Of a stretch of DNA of 64,000 nt, positions 50,671-58,610 are shown piece after piece. The DNA comes from JBBQSN01 sp963825505 (GTDB lineage Bacteria > Actinomycetota > Actinomycetes > Actinomycetales > CAWJMD01). Within the stretch, counting starts at the first letter, position 1. Each line of letters opens with the position of its first letter. A program made the translations under genes and the position numbers. The notes below the pieces were generated by a model. It saw nothing but the letters and a program-made list of their open reading frames with translations, was not told the origin of the DNA and did not search any database. The stretch lies in NCBI GenBank assembly GCA_963825505.1, contig CAWGTL010000024.1, positions 62,001 to 126,000 of the forward strand. Direction: 5' to 3'.

Positions 50671-51249
50671 TCAGGAGCCGGCGGCGGCGCGGGCGGCGGC
50701 CTTGACCTGCTTCTTGGTGTCGCGCACCTTCAACCGCGACGCGTCGTCGACGACGTCGGCGATCGAGCGGTAGCCGTCCAGGCCGTAGTCGCCGGCCGCG
50801 ACGTCCCAGCCGTCGGGCCGCACGCCCATCCGCTTGCCGAGCAGGGCGGTGAAGATCTTCGCCTTCTGCGCGCCGAAGCCCGGGAGCCCCGACATCCGGC
50901 GGACGACCTCGCCGCCGGTGGCGGCGTCGGCCCAGACCGCCTCGGCCGACCCGTCGTAGCGCTCGACGAGCGCCTGGCACATCGCCTGCGTGCGTTCGGC
51001 CATCGCGCCCGGGAACCGGTGCAGCGCAGGCGGTGTGCGGAAGATCTCGAGCATCTCGGCCGGGTCGTGCGCGGCGATCTGCGCGGCGTCGAGGCGCTCG
51101 ACCCCGAGCCGGTCGGCCAGCACCCGCGGTGAGGTGAACGCCTTCTCCATCGGGATCTGCTGGTCCAGGAGCATCCCGAGCAGCAGGGCCAGGGGGTCGC
51201 GCTCGAGCAGGGAGTTGGCCTCCGGCGTGGAGGCGAGGTGCAGCGCCAT
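50671..51249 (-). CDS. HhH-GPD-type base excision DNA repair protein
   Basis: 192 residues from ATG 51249. An N-terminal helical part (LLLGMLLDQQIPMEKAFTSP) precedes the hairpin MSGLPGFGAQKAKIFTALLG, a helix-hairpin-helix with GFG, and then VAAGDYG, where the Asp could be catalytic. The C-terminal tail is basic (KVRDTKKQVKAAARAAAG). It lacks the iron-sulfur cysteines of EndoIII. Likely a small DNA glycosylase. It is divergent from the AlaX gene. Confidence 0.88.
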   Translation of the reverse strand: MALHLASTPEANSLLERDPLALLLGMLLDQQIPMEKAFTSPRVLADRLGVERLDAAQIAAHDPAEMLEIFRTPPALHRFPGAMAERTQAMCQALVERYDGSAEAVWADAATGGEVVRRMSGLPGFGAQKAKIFTALLGKRMGVRPDGWDVAAGDYGLDGYRSIADVVDDASRLKVRDTKKQVKAAARAAAGS

Positions 51250-51295
51250 GGGTCACAGTCTCGTACGAGCGCGCGGCGCTGGGTAGCGTCGGGCC

Positions 51296-52024
51296 ATGAC
51301 GGACGGAAGGACGACACGGCTCGACCTCGCCGACGCGACCCTGCGGGAGTGGGACGCGACCGTCCTGCACAGCGACCCCGAGGACGGGATCGTGCTCGAC
51401 CGGTCGGCCTTCTACCCCGGCGGCGGCGGCCAGCCGCCCGACCACGGCGTGCTGCTGTGGGGAGGGGTGCAGACCCGCGTCGTGGGCACCCGCAAGGCCG
51501 GCGAGCTGTACCTGCTGCCCGCCGAGGGCGACCCGGTGCCGCCGGCCGGCACGACGGTGCGGGGCGCTGTCGAGGACGCCCGGCGCACGTCGCTGATGCG
51601 CACGCACTCCGGCCTGCACCTGCTGTCCGGCGTGGTGTTCCGCGACTTCGGCGCGCTGGTCACCGGCGGCAACATGGAGCCCGGCACGGCGCGGATGGAC
51701 TTCAACCTCCCCGAGGTCCCGGAGGGCTTCAAGGCCACGATCGAGGAGGCGTGCGCCCTCGAGGTCGCGGCCGACCGCGCGATCCTGGTGAGCGAGCTCC
51801 CGCGCGAGCAGGCGTTCGCGATCCCCGACATCATCCGGACCGCGACCAACCTCGTCCCGGACGACGTGGAGGTCGTGCGCATCGTCGACATCACCGGCCT
51901 CGACGTGCAGGCGGACGGCGGCACCCACGTCGCCTCGACCGCGCAGATCGGCCGGATCGAGGTGGCCAAGATCGAGAACAAGGGCAAGGGCTTCCGCCGC
52001 GTGCGGATCCGGATCGCCGACTGA
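51296..52024 (+). CDS. Alanyl-tRNA editing protein (AlaX family)
   Basis: 242 residues from ATG 51296, six bases after TAGCGT (51284-51289). It deacylates misacylated Ser- or Gly-tRNA(Ala). The zinc motif RTHSGLHLL (HxxxH) is present. The second motif, normally CGGTH, reads ADGGTHVAST here, so Asp replaces the usual Cys ligand. The N-terminal beta region is SAFYPGGGGQPPDHG, typical of AlaRS/AlaX. The Cys to Asp change may alter metal binding but occurs in some AlaX groups. Confidence 0.9.
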   Translation: MTDGRTTRLDLADATLREWDATVLHSDPEDGIVLDRSAFYPGGGGQPPDHGVLLWGGVQTRVVGTRKAGELYLLPAEGDPVPPAGTTVRGAVEDARRTSLMRTHSGLHLLSGVVFRDFGALVTGGNMEPGTARMDFNLPEVPEGFKATIEEACALEVAADRAILVSELPREQAFAIPDIIRTATNLVPDDVEVVRIVDITGLDVQADGGTHVASTAQIGRIEVAKIENKGKGFRRVRIRIAD

Positions 52025-52049
52025 CTCGGGTCGTCCGGAGGATCCGGCC

Positions 52050-53543
52050 CTACTCCGGGGTGTTGCCCGAGTCGCGGCCGAGCAGGTACGGGGTGGTGAC
52101 GCCGTCGTACACCAGGTGGGTCACCAGCCCCTCGCGGGCGTGGAGCAGGTTGTGGCAGTGGTCCATCCAGATGCCGGGGTTGTCGGCGACGAACGCGACC
52201 TCGATGGTCTCGCCGTCGCGCACGTCGAGCGAGTCGAACCACCACGGGCTCCCGGACGCCGCGACGCCGTCGCGCGACAGCACCACCGCGTGGTGGCCGT
52301 GGAGGTGCATCGGGTGCGTCTGCCCGCTGCCGTTGTGGATCGTGATCCGCACGACGTCACCCTCACGGACGACGAACATCGGCATGTCCGGGTACAGCTC
52401 GCCGTTCACGCTCCACCAGTACCCGGGCCGCCCGTCCAGGAACCCGGGTCGGCGCCCCACGTCGTAGCGGAACTCGCGGTCGGCGGCGTCGGGGTCGAGG
52501 CCGAGGTCGGCCGGCGCGCCGTACGACAGCAGGTCGACCTCGTCGTCGGGCTGGGGCACCTCGTCCGAGCTGCTGCCCTCCGGACCGATCGAGAGGCCGA
52601 CGCCCGCGAGCATCTGGACCCGCACCGCCGAGCCGTCCTCGGGGACGGCGACCTCGAGGTCGACCCGGCCACCGGCGGGGACGCCCACGGCCTGCCGGGC
52701 GACCTCGGTCGGCTCGTTCACGTCGACGCCGTCGACCGCGCGGACGAGGTACGGCACGTCGGCCCACACGGTCTGAGGACCGTTGTCGGAGTTGACCACC
52801 CGCACCCTGACCCGGGTCCCCGGCTCGGCCTCGACCTCGCGGACGCCGTCCACGCCGTCGACGGTCTGGACGCTCTCGTACAGGTGCGAGACCGCGACGA
52901 CGTCGAGCACGTCCGGCTCCGGGGTCGCAGGGTGGATCAGCACCGCGCCGAGGAGCCCACCGGAGACCTGCGGGTTCGACTGCTGGTGCGAGTGGTACCA
53001 GTACGTCCCGGCATCCGGTGCGACCCAGCGGTACAGGTGGTCCTCGCCGACGCCCACGGCGTCCTGCGTCACGCCGGCGACCCCGTCCTGGGCGTTCGGC
53101 ACGTCGATGCCGTGCCAGTGCAGGGCGACGCCGGCCGCGACGTCCTCGTTGTGCAGGCGCACCTCGACCAGGTCGCCGACGGTGGCCTCGATCGTCGGGC
53201 CGGGCGTGGTGCCGTTGAGGGAGTAGCCCTGCACGGTCCGGCCGGAGGCGAGCGTCACCTCGCCCTGCCGTGCCGCCAGCTCGACCACGACGTCGGCCGT
53301 CCCCTCGACCGACCCACCGAGGTCGTCGACGGACACCGCGTCGGCGCCCGGGCCGCTGTGGCCGGCCGCGTGGGCGTCGGCGTGCTCGCCCCCGGGACCG
53401 CCGCCGTGGTCGTGCACACCCATGTCCATCACCGAGTAGGTGGCGGGCAGGCGGCTGTCCCACCACAGCCACCCGAGCGGACCGAGCACGGCGGCCGTCA
53501 GGGCGAGGCCGATCCCGAGGCGGACCCGCTCCTTGCGCGTCAC
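52050..53543 (-). CDS. Multicopper oxidase, exported or membrane-anchored
   Basis: 497 residues from GTG 53543, overlapping the membrane-protein stop as GTGA. An N-terminal signal-anchor (LALTAAVLGPLGWLWWDSRL) is followed by cupredoxin domains with copper motifs HWHGIDVPNAQDG, YWYHSHQQSNPQ, HPMHLHGHHAVVL and MDHCHNLLHAREGL, so T1 and T2/T3 sites are complete. A His-rich segment (DHGGGPGGEHADAHAAGH) after the anchor may collect copper. Likely periplasmic-face copper or metal oxidation. Confidence 0.93.
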   Translation of the reverse strand: MTRKERVRLGIGLALTAAVLGPLGWLWWDSRLPATYSVMDMGVHDHGGGPGGEHADAHAAGHSGPGADAVSVDDLGGSVEGTADVVVELAARQGEVTLASGRTVQGYSLNGTTPGPTIEATVGDLVEVRLHNEDVAAGVALHWHGIDVPNAQDGVAGVTQDAVGVGEDHLYRWVAPDAGTYWYHSHQQSNPQVSGGLLGAVLIHPATPEPDVLDVVAVSHLYESVQTVDGVDGVREVEAEPGTRVRVRVVNSDNGPQTVWADVPYLVRAVDGVDVNEPTEVARQAVGVPAGGRVDLEVAVPEDGSAVRVQMLAGVGLSIGPEGSSSDEVPQPDDEVDLLSYGAPADLGLDPDAADREFRYDVGRRPGFLDGRPGYWWSVNGELYPDMPMFVVREGDVVRITIHNGSGQTHPMHLHGHHAVVLSRDGVAASGSPWWFDSLDVRDGETIEVAFVADNPGIWMDHCHNLLHAREGLVTHLVYDGVTTPYLLGRDSGNTPE

Positions 53544-54016
53544 CGGGAGACGGCGACCTCGGGCACGGCGGTCGCTGCGGCCGGCGCGGTCTTCGCGGCG
53601 CGACCGGCGCCGAGCGCGCAGGCGAACAGCACGAGCGCGTTGAGTCCGTGCAGGAGACCGGCGTAGGGCGTGGCGTGCCCGGCGATGCCGAGGACGACCT
53701 GCAGGGCCGTGAGGCCGAGGACGATCGCCGCCCAGCGGATCCCGCCGGGGACCTTGGCGAAGAAGCCGACCACGAGCAGGGCCACGGCGATGGCGGGGAT
53801 CACCATCATGCCGACCATGCCGTGCAGCATGAAGCCGATCGCGCCGGTGAACTCCGGCGGCTCGTCGGAGGTGAGCACCGACTCGGTGAGCGAGTTGCCG
53901 TCGGCGACCCAGCCGTAGAGGCCGGCCACGGCGAAGACCATGACCGCAGCCTGGATCGCGACGAGGCCGGCGACGAGGTGGGCGAGGACCTTGTAGGTAG
54001 CGCGCATGGCGGACAT
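53540..54016 (-). CDS. Four-helix membrane protein coupled to the multicopper oxidase
   Basis: 158 residues from ATG 54016. Four helices with conserved-looking histidines in LGFMLHGMVGMMVIP-like and IAGHATPYAGLLHGLNALVL segments (His in helices 2 and 4), suggesting a heme or copper site. Its stop overlaps the oxidase GTG, so it is probably the electron- or copper-handling partner. The layout resembles small cytochrome-b561-like or DUF420-like proteins, but I cannot assign a family. Confidence 0.72.
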   Translation of the reverse strand: MSAMRATYKVLAHLVAGLVAIQAAVMVFAVAGLYGWVADGNSLTESVLTSDEPPEFTGAIGFMLHGMVGMMVIPAIAVALLVVGFFAKVPGGIRWAAIVLGLTALQVVLGIAGHATPYAGLLHGLNALVLFACALGAGRAAKTAPAAATAVPEVAVSR

Positions 54017-54170
54017 GGTGGACCGCCCCGGACACCACCGGCATCACCATTTCGGACGGCGTGGCGCGCTGCACGTAGCCCGATCTGACTAGTCCCCCAG
54101 GGCGTACCGGACGAACCGGACGCGAGGTGCGCGTGCTGCCGGTGTCGGACCCCGCGGGCAGGATGGGCCC

Positions 54171-54200
54171 GTGAGCGAGCGGAGCGAGCGAGCCAGAGGG
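54171..54200 (+). repeat. GAGCGAGCGGAGCGAGC-type interspersed motif
   Basis: GTGAGCGAGCGGAGCGAGCG and the following bases form a motif often seen upstream of genes in actinobacteria, which translates as SERSERA and misleads start calling. It lies 34-63 bp before the chosen start of the deacetylase. It has partial internal symmetry. Confidence 0.45.
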
Positions 54201-54233
54201 CGCAGGCACGTGGGGAGCGGCGAGGGACGAGCC

Positions 54234-55046
54234 GTGACCCTCGTCTTCGTCCACGCCCACCCGGACGACGAGGCCAGCCAGACCTCCGGGTCGATGGCCC
54301 GCGCCGCGTCGGAGGGGCACCGTGTCGTCGTGGTGTTCGCCACCGACGGCGACCACGGCGAGGCGCCCGCCGACCTCGCGCCCGGCGAGACCGTCGTGCA
54401 CCGCCGCCGTGCCGAGGCGGACGCGTCCGCCCGTGCCACCGGCACCGCCCGCGTGGCCTGGCTGGGGTACGCCGACTCCGGCATGACCGGTTGGGACCAG
54501 AACGACCACGAGGACGCCTTCCACGGCGCCGATCTCGACGACGCCGCGCGCCGGCTGGTGGCCGTGCTCGACGAGGAGGACGCCGACGTCGTCGTCGGGT
54601 ACGACTGGCACGGCGGGTACGGCCATCCCGACCACGTCAAGGTGCACCACGTGGTCCACCGCGCGGCCGCTCTGGCCGCCCGTCCCCCGCGGCTGCTCGA
54701 GTCGACGATGAACCGCGACGCGATCCGCCGTGCCTTCGAGCAGGCCAGGGCGGCCGGCGCTGCCGACGACGACTGGGACCCCGACGCGCCCGCCGACGAC
54801 GGCAACCCGATCGGCAGCCCCGAGGCCGAGATCCACTGGCAGGTCGACGTCTCCGCGCAGCTGCCGCAGCGCCGCGCCGCGCTGGAGGCGCACGCCAGCC
54901 AGACCACCGACGTCGGCCAGATGCTGTCCATGCCGGAGGAGGCGTTCGCGATGTTCTTCGGCACGGAGCACTACATCGAGCCCGGGCTCCCGCCCGGCAT
55001 GCGGCGGGGCTGGTTCCTCGACCACGACCTGCTGCCACCGGCGTGA
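54234..55046 (+). CDS. PIG-L/Mca-type zinc deacetylase
   Basis: 270 residues. GTG 54234 gives VTLVFVHAHPDDEASQTSGS, placing the zinc motif HPDDE at the expected distance. The longer start (54171) would add the SERSERA artefact. A second motif YGHPDHVKVHH supplies the other His ligand. The middle has FATDGDHGEAPADLAPGETV. The family includes MshB and Mca of mycothiol metabolism and lipid-modifying deacetylases. The closest role is probably mycothiol S-conjugate amidase or GlcNAc deacetylation. Confidence 0.88.
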   Translation: MTLVFVHAHPDDEASQTSGSMARAASEGHRVVVVFATDGDHGEAPADLAPGETVVHRRRAEADASARATGTARVAWLGYADSGMTGWDQNDHEDAFHGADLDDAARRLVAVLDEEDADVVVGYDWHGGYGHPDHVKVHHVVHRAAALAARPPRLLESTMNRDAIRRAFEQARAAGAADDDWDPDAPADDGNPIGSPEAEIHWQVDVSAQLPQRRAALEAHASQTTDVGQMLSMPEEAFAMFFGTEHYIEPGLPPGMRRGWFLDHDLLPPA

Positions 55047-55120
55047 GCGCGGGCGAGGTGCGGGTCGGCGTGCGGGCCGACGGTGCCGCCGAGGTCCCGG
55101 AGCACCGCCCGTCCACCTGA
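55043..55120 (+). CDS. Possible 25-residue peptide coupled to the deacetylase
   Basis: GTG 55043 overlaps the deacetylase stop as GTGA and reads VSAGEVRVGVRADGAAEVPE and five more residues, with strong third-position GC. It may be a real coupled peptide, a remnant of a longer gene, or chance. Nothing is recognised. Confidence 0.2.
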   Translation: MSAGEVRVGVRADGAAEVPEHRPST

Positions 55121-55138
55121 GCGGGCTACGGTCGGGGC

Positions 55139-56188
55139 ATGCCGGACCGCATCGACCAGAACCCGCGCGTCGGGGTGTACATCGACTTCGACAACGTCGT
55201 GATCTCCCGCTACGACCAGGTGCACGGCGGGCGTCGCGACGCCTGGCGGAACGACCGCGTGAAGGAGCTGAGCGCGCGGCCCGACCCCGATCCCGACATC
55301 GCCGCCCGCCTCGTGCGCGCGCAGGTCGACGTCGGCGCGCTGCTCGACTACGCCGCCTCCTACGGCCGGGTGGCCTTCGCCCGGGCGTACGCGGACTGGT
55401 CGATCCCGGTGAACGCCTCGTACCAGCGCCAGCTGGTCGACCGCGCGGTCGACCTCACCCAGCTGTTCCCCGTCAGCGGGACCAAGAACGGCGCCGACAT
55501 CCGGCTCTCGGTCGACGCCATCGACGACCTGATGCGCTACGAGGACATCACCCACGTCGTGCTGGTGGCCGGCGACTCGGACTACATCGCGCTGGCGCAG
55601 CGGTGCAAGCAGCTCGGGCGGTACGTCGTCGGCATCGGCGTGAGCGGGTCGACGAGCCGCGCGCTGGTGGCGGCCTGCGACGAGTTCACCTCCTACGACG
55701 ACGTCCCCGGCGTCCCGGAGGTCGCCGAGCCGCCGCCGGTCGAGGCGACGACCACGGAGCAGACGGCCCCGCCGAGCAAGGCCGCGGCGAAGAAGGCGGC
55801 CGCGAAGAAGGCCGCCGCCGAGGCGACGACCCCTGCGAAGACAACGGCCACCAAGACGCCGTCGAAGAGGTCGGCGGCCAAGGGTGCCGCGAAGGACGAC
55901 TCCGCCAAGAGCGGCCCGCAACCGTTGTGGGACTTCGGGGACGAGCGCCAGCAGTCGGCGACCTCGTTGCTCGTCCGCGCGCTCGACCTCGCCTCGGGCC
56001 AGGCGGCCGACGCCAGCGGCTGGTTGTTCGGTGGCGGGCTGAAGAGCCTGATGCAGCGCATGGACCCGGAGTTCAAGGAGAAGTCGCTGGGGTTCAAGAC
56101 GTTCACCGCGTTCGTCGAGTCGCGCAGCGACCTGGTCGAGTCGCGGATCGACAACGGCGGTCAGCTGAGGCTGCGCCTGCGGGCCTGA
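55139..56188 (+). CDS. NYN-domain nuclease with C-terminal OST-HTH-like domain
   Basis: 349 residues from ATG 55139, six bases after TACGGT (55127-55132). The NYN/PIN fold has VGVYIDFDNVVISRYDQ (catalytic Asp), GTKNGADIRLSVDAIDDL and VVLVAGDSDYIALAQRCKQL. A Lys/Ala/Thr-rich disordered linker (AAAKKAAAKKAAAEATTPAK) follows, then a winged-helix-like domain (KEKSLGFKTFTAFVESRSDL) similar to OST-HTH/LOTUS. Likely an RNase acting on structured RNA. It stands alone. Confidence 0.9.
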   Translation: MPDRIDQNPRVGVYIDFDNVVISRYDQVHGGRRDAWRNDRVKELSARPDPDPDIAARLVRAQVDVGALLDYAASYGRVAFARAYADWSIPVNASYQRQLVDRAVDLTQLFPVSGTKNGADIRLSVDAIDDLMRYEDITHVVLVAGDSDYIALAQRCKQLGRYVVGIGVSGSTSRALVAACDEFTSYDDVPGVPEVAEPPPVEATTTEQTAPPSKAAAKKAAAKKAAAEATTPAKTTATKTPSKRSAAKGAAKDDSAKSGPQPLWDFGDERQQSATSLLVRALDLASGQAADASGWLFGGGLKSLMQRMDPEFKEKSLGFKTFTAFVESRSDLVESRIDNGGQLRLRLRA

Positions 56189-56226
56189 CCACGGCTGACC
56201 CGGTGACACCCGGGTCGGCGCCGCCG

Positions 56227-56730
56227 TCAGGCGCGGACGTACCGCAGCACCGCCTCCACCTGCTGCTCGGCGTCGTGCACGGTGTCGACGAGCAGCCGCT
56301 CGTCGGTGAACGGCTCCCACGGGGCGGCGCGGACGGCGCCCCAGGCGGGAGGCACGTGGCCGGGCCAGTCACCCGTCCGTCCCTCGACCCGGCGACGGTG
56401 CTCGGCGGCGTCGCCGCACACCACCTCGACGAACCTCAGGCGTGCGCCGGTGGTCGCCGCGAGCCGGCGCCAGCCCTCGCGGGCGATCTCGACCGCGTTG
56501 ACGGCGTCGACGACCACGTCGCGTCCGGGGACCAGCTGGTCGTGCGCCACCTGCGCCGCCACGACGTAGCCGACCGGGCTGCCACCCACCGGGGACAGCG
56601 TCGCTGCGACCGCCGACTCGATCGAGTCGATCCTGACGAAGCAGGCGCCCAGCCGGTCGGCGACCACGCGCGACACCGTGGTCTTGCCCGAGCCGGGGAG
56701 CCCCGCGAACACCACGAGCCGTGCCGTCAC
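56227..56730 (-). CDS. P-loop AAA kinase (zeta-toxin/ChlP-like ATPase)
   Basis: 167 residues from GTG 56730, which overlaps the PHP gene stop as GTGA. Walker A is FAGLPGSGKTTVSRVVADRL. RIDSIESAVAATLSPVGGSP and RFVEVVCGDAAEHRRRVEGR follow, the layout of small nucleoside or aminoglycoside-like kinases annotated as AAA family ATPase. The substrate is unknown. It is co-transcribed with the PHP phosphoesterase gene. Confidence 0.87.
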   Translation of the reverse strand: MTARLVVFAGLPGSGKTTVSRVVADRLGACFVRIDSIESAVAATLSPVGGSPVGYVVAAQVAHDQLVPGRDVVVDAVNAVEIAREGWRRLAATTGARLRFVEVVCGDAAEHRRRVEGRTGDWPGHVPPAWGAVRAAPWEPFTDERLLVDTVHDAEQQVEAVLRYVRA

Positions 56731-57773
56731 GCGCGGCCCGTCCACTCCAGCACGTCGTCGACGTCCCAGGTGGTGAGGATCCGGTCCCACGGCACCCCGA
56801 GCCGCTCGGCGCGCTCGGCGCCGTAGGCCTTCATCTCCAGCTGGCCGGGGGCGTGCGCGTCGGAGTCGATCGTGAAGGTGCAGCCGATCTCCAGCGCGAG
56901 CAGCACCAGCTCGTCGGGAGGGTCGCACCGCTCCGGCCGGGAGTTGATCTCCACCGCCGTGCCGTGCTCGGCGCAGGCCTCGAACACCGCGCGGGCGTCG
57001 AACTGGCTCTCCGGCCGCTTGCCGCGGCCGCCGGTCACCAGCCGTCCGGTGCAGTGGCCGAGCACGTCGACGCGCGGGTTGCGGACGGCGTTGACCATCC
57101 GGCGGGTCATCGCGTTCTTCTCCATCTTCAGCTTGGAGTGCACGCTGGCGGTGACGACGTCGAGGCGGTCGAGCATCTCCTCGCTCTGGTCGAGCGAGCC
57201 GTCGTCGAGGATGTCGACCTCGATCCCCTTGAGCAGCCGGAACCGGCCCTCGACCCGGGCGTTCAGGCGGTCGACCAGCGCGAGCTGCTTCTTCAGCCGC
57301 GCCGCCGACAACCCGTTCGCGATGGTGAGCCGTGGCGAGTGGTCGGTGAGGGCGGTCCAGCTCTGACCGACCTCCATCGCGGTCACCAGCATCTCCTCGA
57401 CCGGCGAACCGCCGTCGCTCCAGTCCGAGTGCATGTGCAGGTCGCCCCGGATCGCGGCGAACAGCTCCTCGCCGCCCTCCACCAGCGGCCCCTGGGCGTC
57501 CTGCAGCTCGGCCAGCTTCGTGGGCAGCCGCCCGGCGACCGCCTGCTCCACCACGCCGGCGGTCGAGCGCCCGATGCCCGCCAGGTCGGTCAGCGACTTG
57601 CGCTCGGCGCGAGAGCGCACCTCGTCGGCCGGCAGCTTGGCCAGGGTCGCGCACGCCTTGCGGTACGCCTCGACCTTGTAGGTGCTCTCCCGCGCCCGCT
57701 CGAGCAGGAACCCGATCCGGCGCAGCGCGGCCAGCGGCGGGACGGGAGCCTCCAGCGGCTCGAGCGCGTGCAC
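56727..57773 (-). CDS. PHP domain phosphoesterase with N-terminal HhH region (PolX-like)
   Basis: 348 residues from GTG 57773. The N-terminal 100 residues have STYKVEAYRKACATLAKLPA and a helix-hairpin-helix LAGIGRSTAGVVEQAVAGRL, as in the X-family polymerase fold. The PHP domain carries GDLHMHSDWSDGGSP, LTDHSPRLTIAN, VDVLGHCTGRLV and CTFTIDSDAHAPGQ, all metal motifs of the family. It resembles bacterial PolX truncated to its HhH and PHP parts. A DNA-repair exonuclease or phosphatase role is possible. Confidence 0.88.
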   Translation of the reverse strand: MHALEPLEAPVPPLAALRRIGFLLERARESTYKVEAYRKACATLAKLPADEVRSRAERKSLTDLAGIGRSTAGVVEQAVAGRLPTKLAELQDAQGPLVEGGEELFAAIRGDLHMHSDWSDGGSPVEEMLVTAMEVGQSWTALTDHSPRLTIANGLSAARLKKQLALVDRLNARVEGRFRLLKGIEVDILDDGSLDQSEEMLDRLDVVTASVHSKLKMEKNAMTRRMVNAVRNPRVDVLGHCTGRLVTGGRGKRPESQFDARAVFEACAEHGTAVEINSRPERCDPPDELVLLALEIGCTFTIDSDAHAPGQLEMKAYGAERAERLGVPWDRILTTWDVDDVLEWTGRA

Positions 57774-57797
57774 CCGCCCACCCTGCCACGAACGCGT

Positions 57798-57842
57798 CGT
57801 CAACAGATGTTGACGACCTGACGACGTCAACGTATGTTGACG
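57798..57842. promoter_or_regulatory. Two 18-bp palindromic operators
   Basis: CGTCAACAGATGTTGACG (57798-57815, perfect 8-2-8) and CGTCAACGTATGTTGACG (57825-57842, perfect 7-4-7). Centres are 27 bp apart. Both lie in the divergent space between the PHP gene and the small HTH gene. The shared half CGTCAAC is clear. Confidence 0.78.
57810..57838 (+). promoter_or_regulatory. Promoter of the small HTH gene
   Basis: TTGACG (57810-57815) and TATGTT (57833-57838), separated by 17 bp. GTG 57846 follows seven bases later, which fits a leaderless transcript. The -35 box lies in operator 1 and the -10 box in operator 2, so binding would shut transcription off directly. Confidence 0.62.
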
Positions 57843-57845
57843 GAC

Positions 57846-58073
57846 GTGGAGGTGCACGAGCTGATGACCCTGGTGCAGAACGCCGCTGACGACGACCCGT
57901 GGTCGGGCCTGCGGGCCGCGGCCCGGCTGCGGACCGAGGCCGACCGGCTCGAGGCGGTGCAGGTGCGGCGCGCACGGGTGCGGGGCCTGAGCTGGGCCGA
58001 GATCGCCACCCAGCTCGGCGTCAGCCGCCAGGCCGTCCACCGCAAGTACCGCGAGTCCCGCGGCCGCCGCTGA
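57846..58073 (+). CDS. Small HTH regulator (75 aa)
   Basis: GTG 57846 gives VEVHELMTLVQNAADDDPWS. ATG 57834 lies inside operator 2 and is less likely. The C-terminal helix-turn-helix reads GLSWAEIATQLGVSRQAVHR. This type is typically found beside a Clp N-terminal-domain gene in actinobacteria, but no such gene is present here. Two palindromes overlapping its promoter suggest autorepression. The tight divergence with the PHP gene may extend the control to that gene. Confidence 0.82.
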   Translation: MEVHELMTLVQNAADDDPWSGLRAAARLRTEADRLEAVQVRRARVRGLSWAEIATQLGVSRQAVHRKYRESRGRR

Positions 58074-58081
58074 GCCCGCGC

Positions 58082-58129
58082 AGGACCAGGACGAGGACCA
58101 GGACGAGGACCACGACGAGGCCGAGCACC
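58082..58129. repeat. 12-bp tandem repeat (AGGACCAGGACG units)
   Basis: Two exact and two degenerate copies of a 12-bp unit, immediately after the HTH gene. It is the whole of the intergenic space before the MmcQ gene. It could be a slippage remnant. If translated in the frame of the following ORF it would give a Lys/Arg/Asp repeat, but no start precedes it. Confidence 0.6.
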
Positions 58130-58151
58130 GATGAGAAGGGGACTACCCACG

Positions 58152-58586
58152 ATGCCGCGACGCCGCACCGGGTCGACGGTCGCCGACCTGCGCCGGTTCG
58201 CCGAGCGACTGCCCGAGGTGGAGGCCGGCACCACCTGGGACGCCGAGGCGTACCTGGTGCGCGGCAAGGCGTTCGTGGTCTTCCGGACCCCGCGTCCGGA
58301 CGCCCTGGACGACGACGGCGAGCGGCTCACCGACGTGATCGTGCTGTCCACGCCCGACCTGGAGGCCAAGGAGGCGCTGGTCCGCGACGAGGCGACGCCG
58401 TTCTTCACGACGCCGCACTTCGACCGCTACAAGGGCGTGCTGGTGCGCGCCTCCCACCTGCACCTGCTCGAGCCGGACGAGCTGGAGGAGGTCGTCGTCG
58501 AGGCCTGGCTCGCCCGTGCGCCGAAGCGGGTGGCGTCCGCGTACCTCACCGATCGGGGGGCGGACCGGGCGGCCGACCGGGGGTAG
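58152..58586 (+). CDS. MmcQ/YjbR family DNA-binding-like protein
   Basis: 144 residues from ATG 58152 (ATG 58131 is in frame with a short basic extension). MmcQ/YjbR core: RRFAERLPEVEAGTTWDAEA, RGKAFVVFRTPRPD and DLEAKEALVRDEATPFFTTP, with HFDRYKGVLVRASHLHLLE near the end. The family has a CyaY-like double-wing fold. Function is uncertain, though some members bind DNA. Independent of its neighbours except for the possible read-through from the HTH gene. Confidence 0.9.
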   Translation: MPRRRTGSTVADLRRFAERLPEVEAGTTWDAEAYLVRGKAFVVFRTPRPDALDDDGERLTDVIVLSTPDLEAKEALVRDEATPFFTTPHFDRYKGVLVRASHLHLLEPDELEEVVVEAWLARAPKRVASAYLTDRGADRAADRG

Positions 58587-58610
58587 GCGACCGGCGCCTA
58601 CCCTTGACCG

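Noticed and set aside
52035..52047. CCGGA-GGA-TCCGG hairpin as terminator
   Set aside because: Only five base pairs. Too short to support in this GC background, although it lies between convergent genes.
54171..54233. GTG 54171 as the deacetylase start
   Set aside because: It would add SERSERA-type sequence from an interspersed motif. The family HPDDE spacing fits GTG 54234.
58082..58129. 12-bp repeats as CRISPR or iteron origin
   Set aside because: No spacers, no replication gene, no AT-rich segment. Better explained as a slippage tract.
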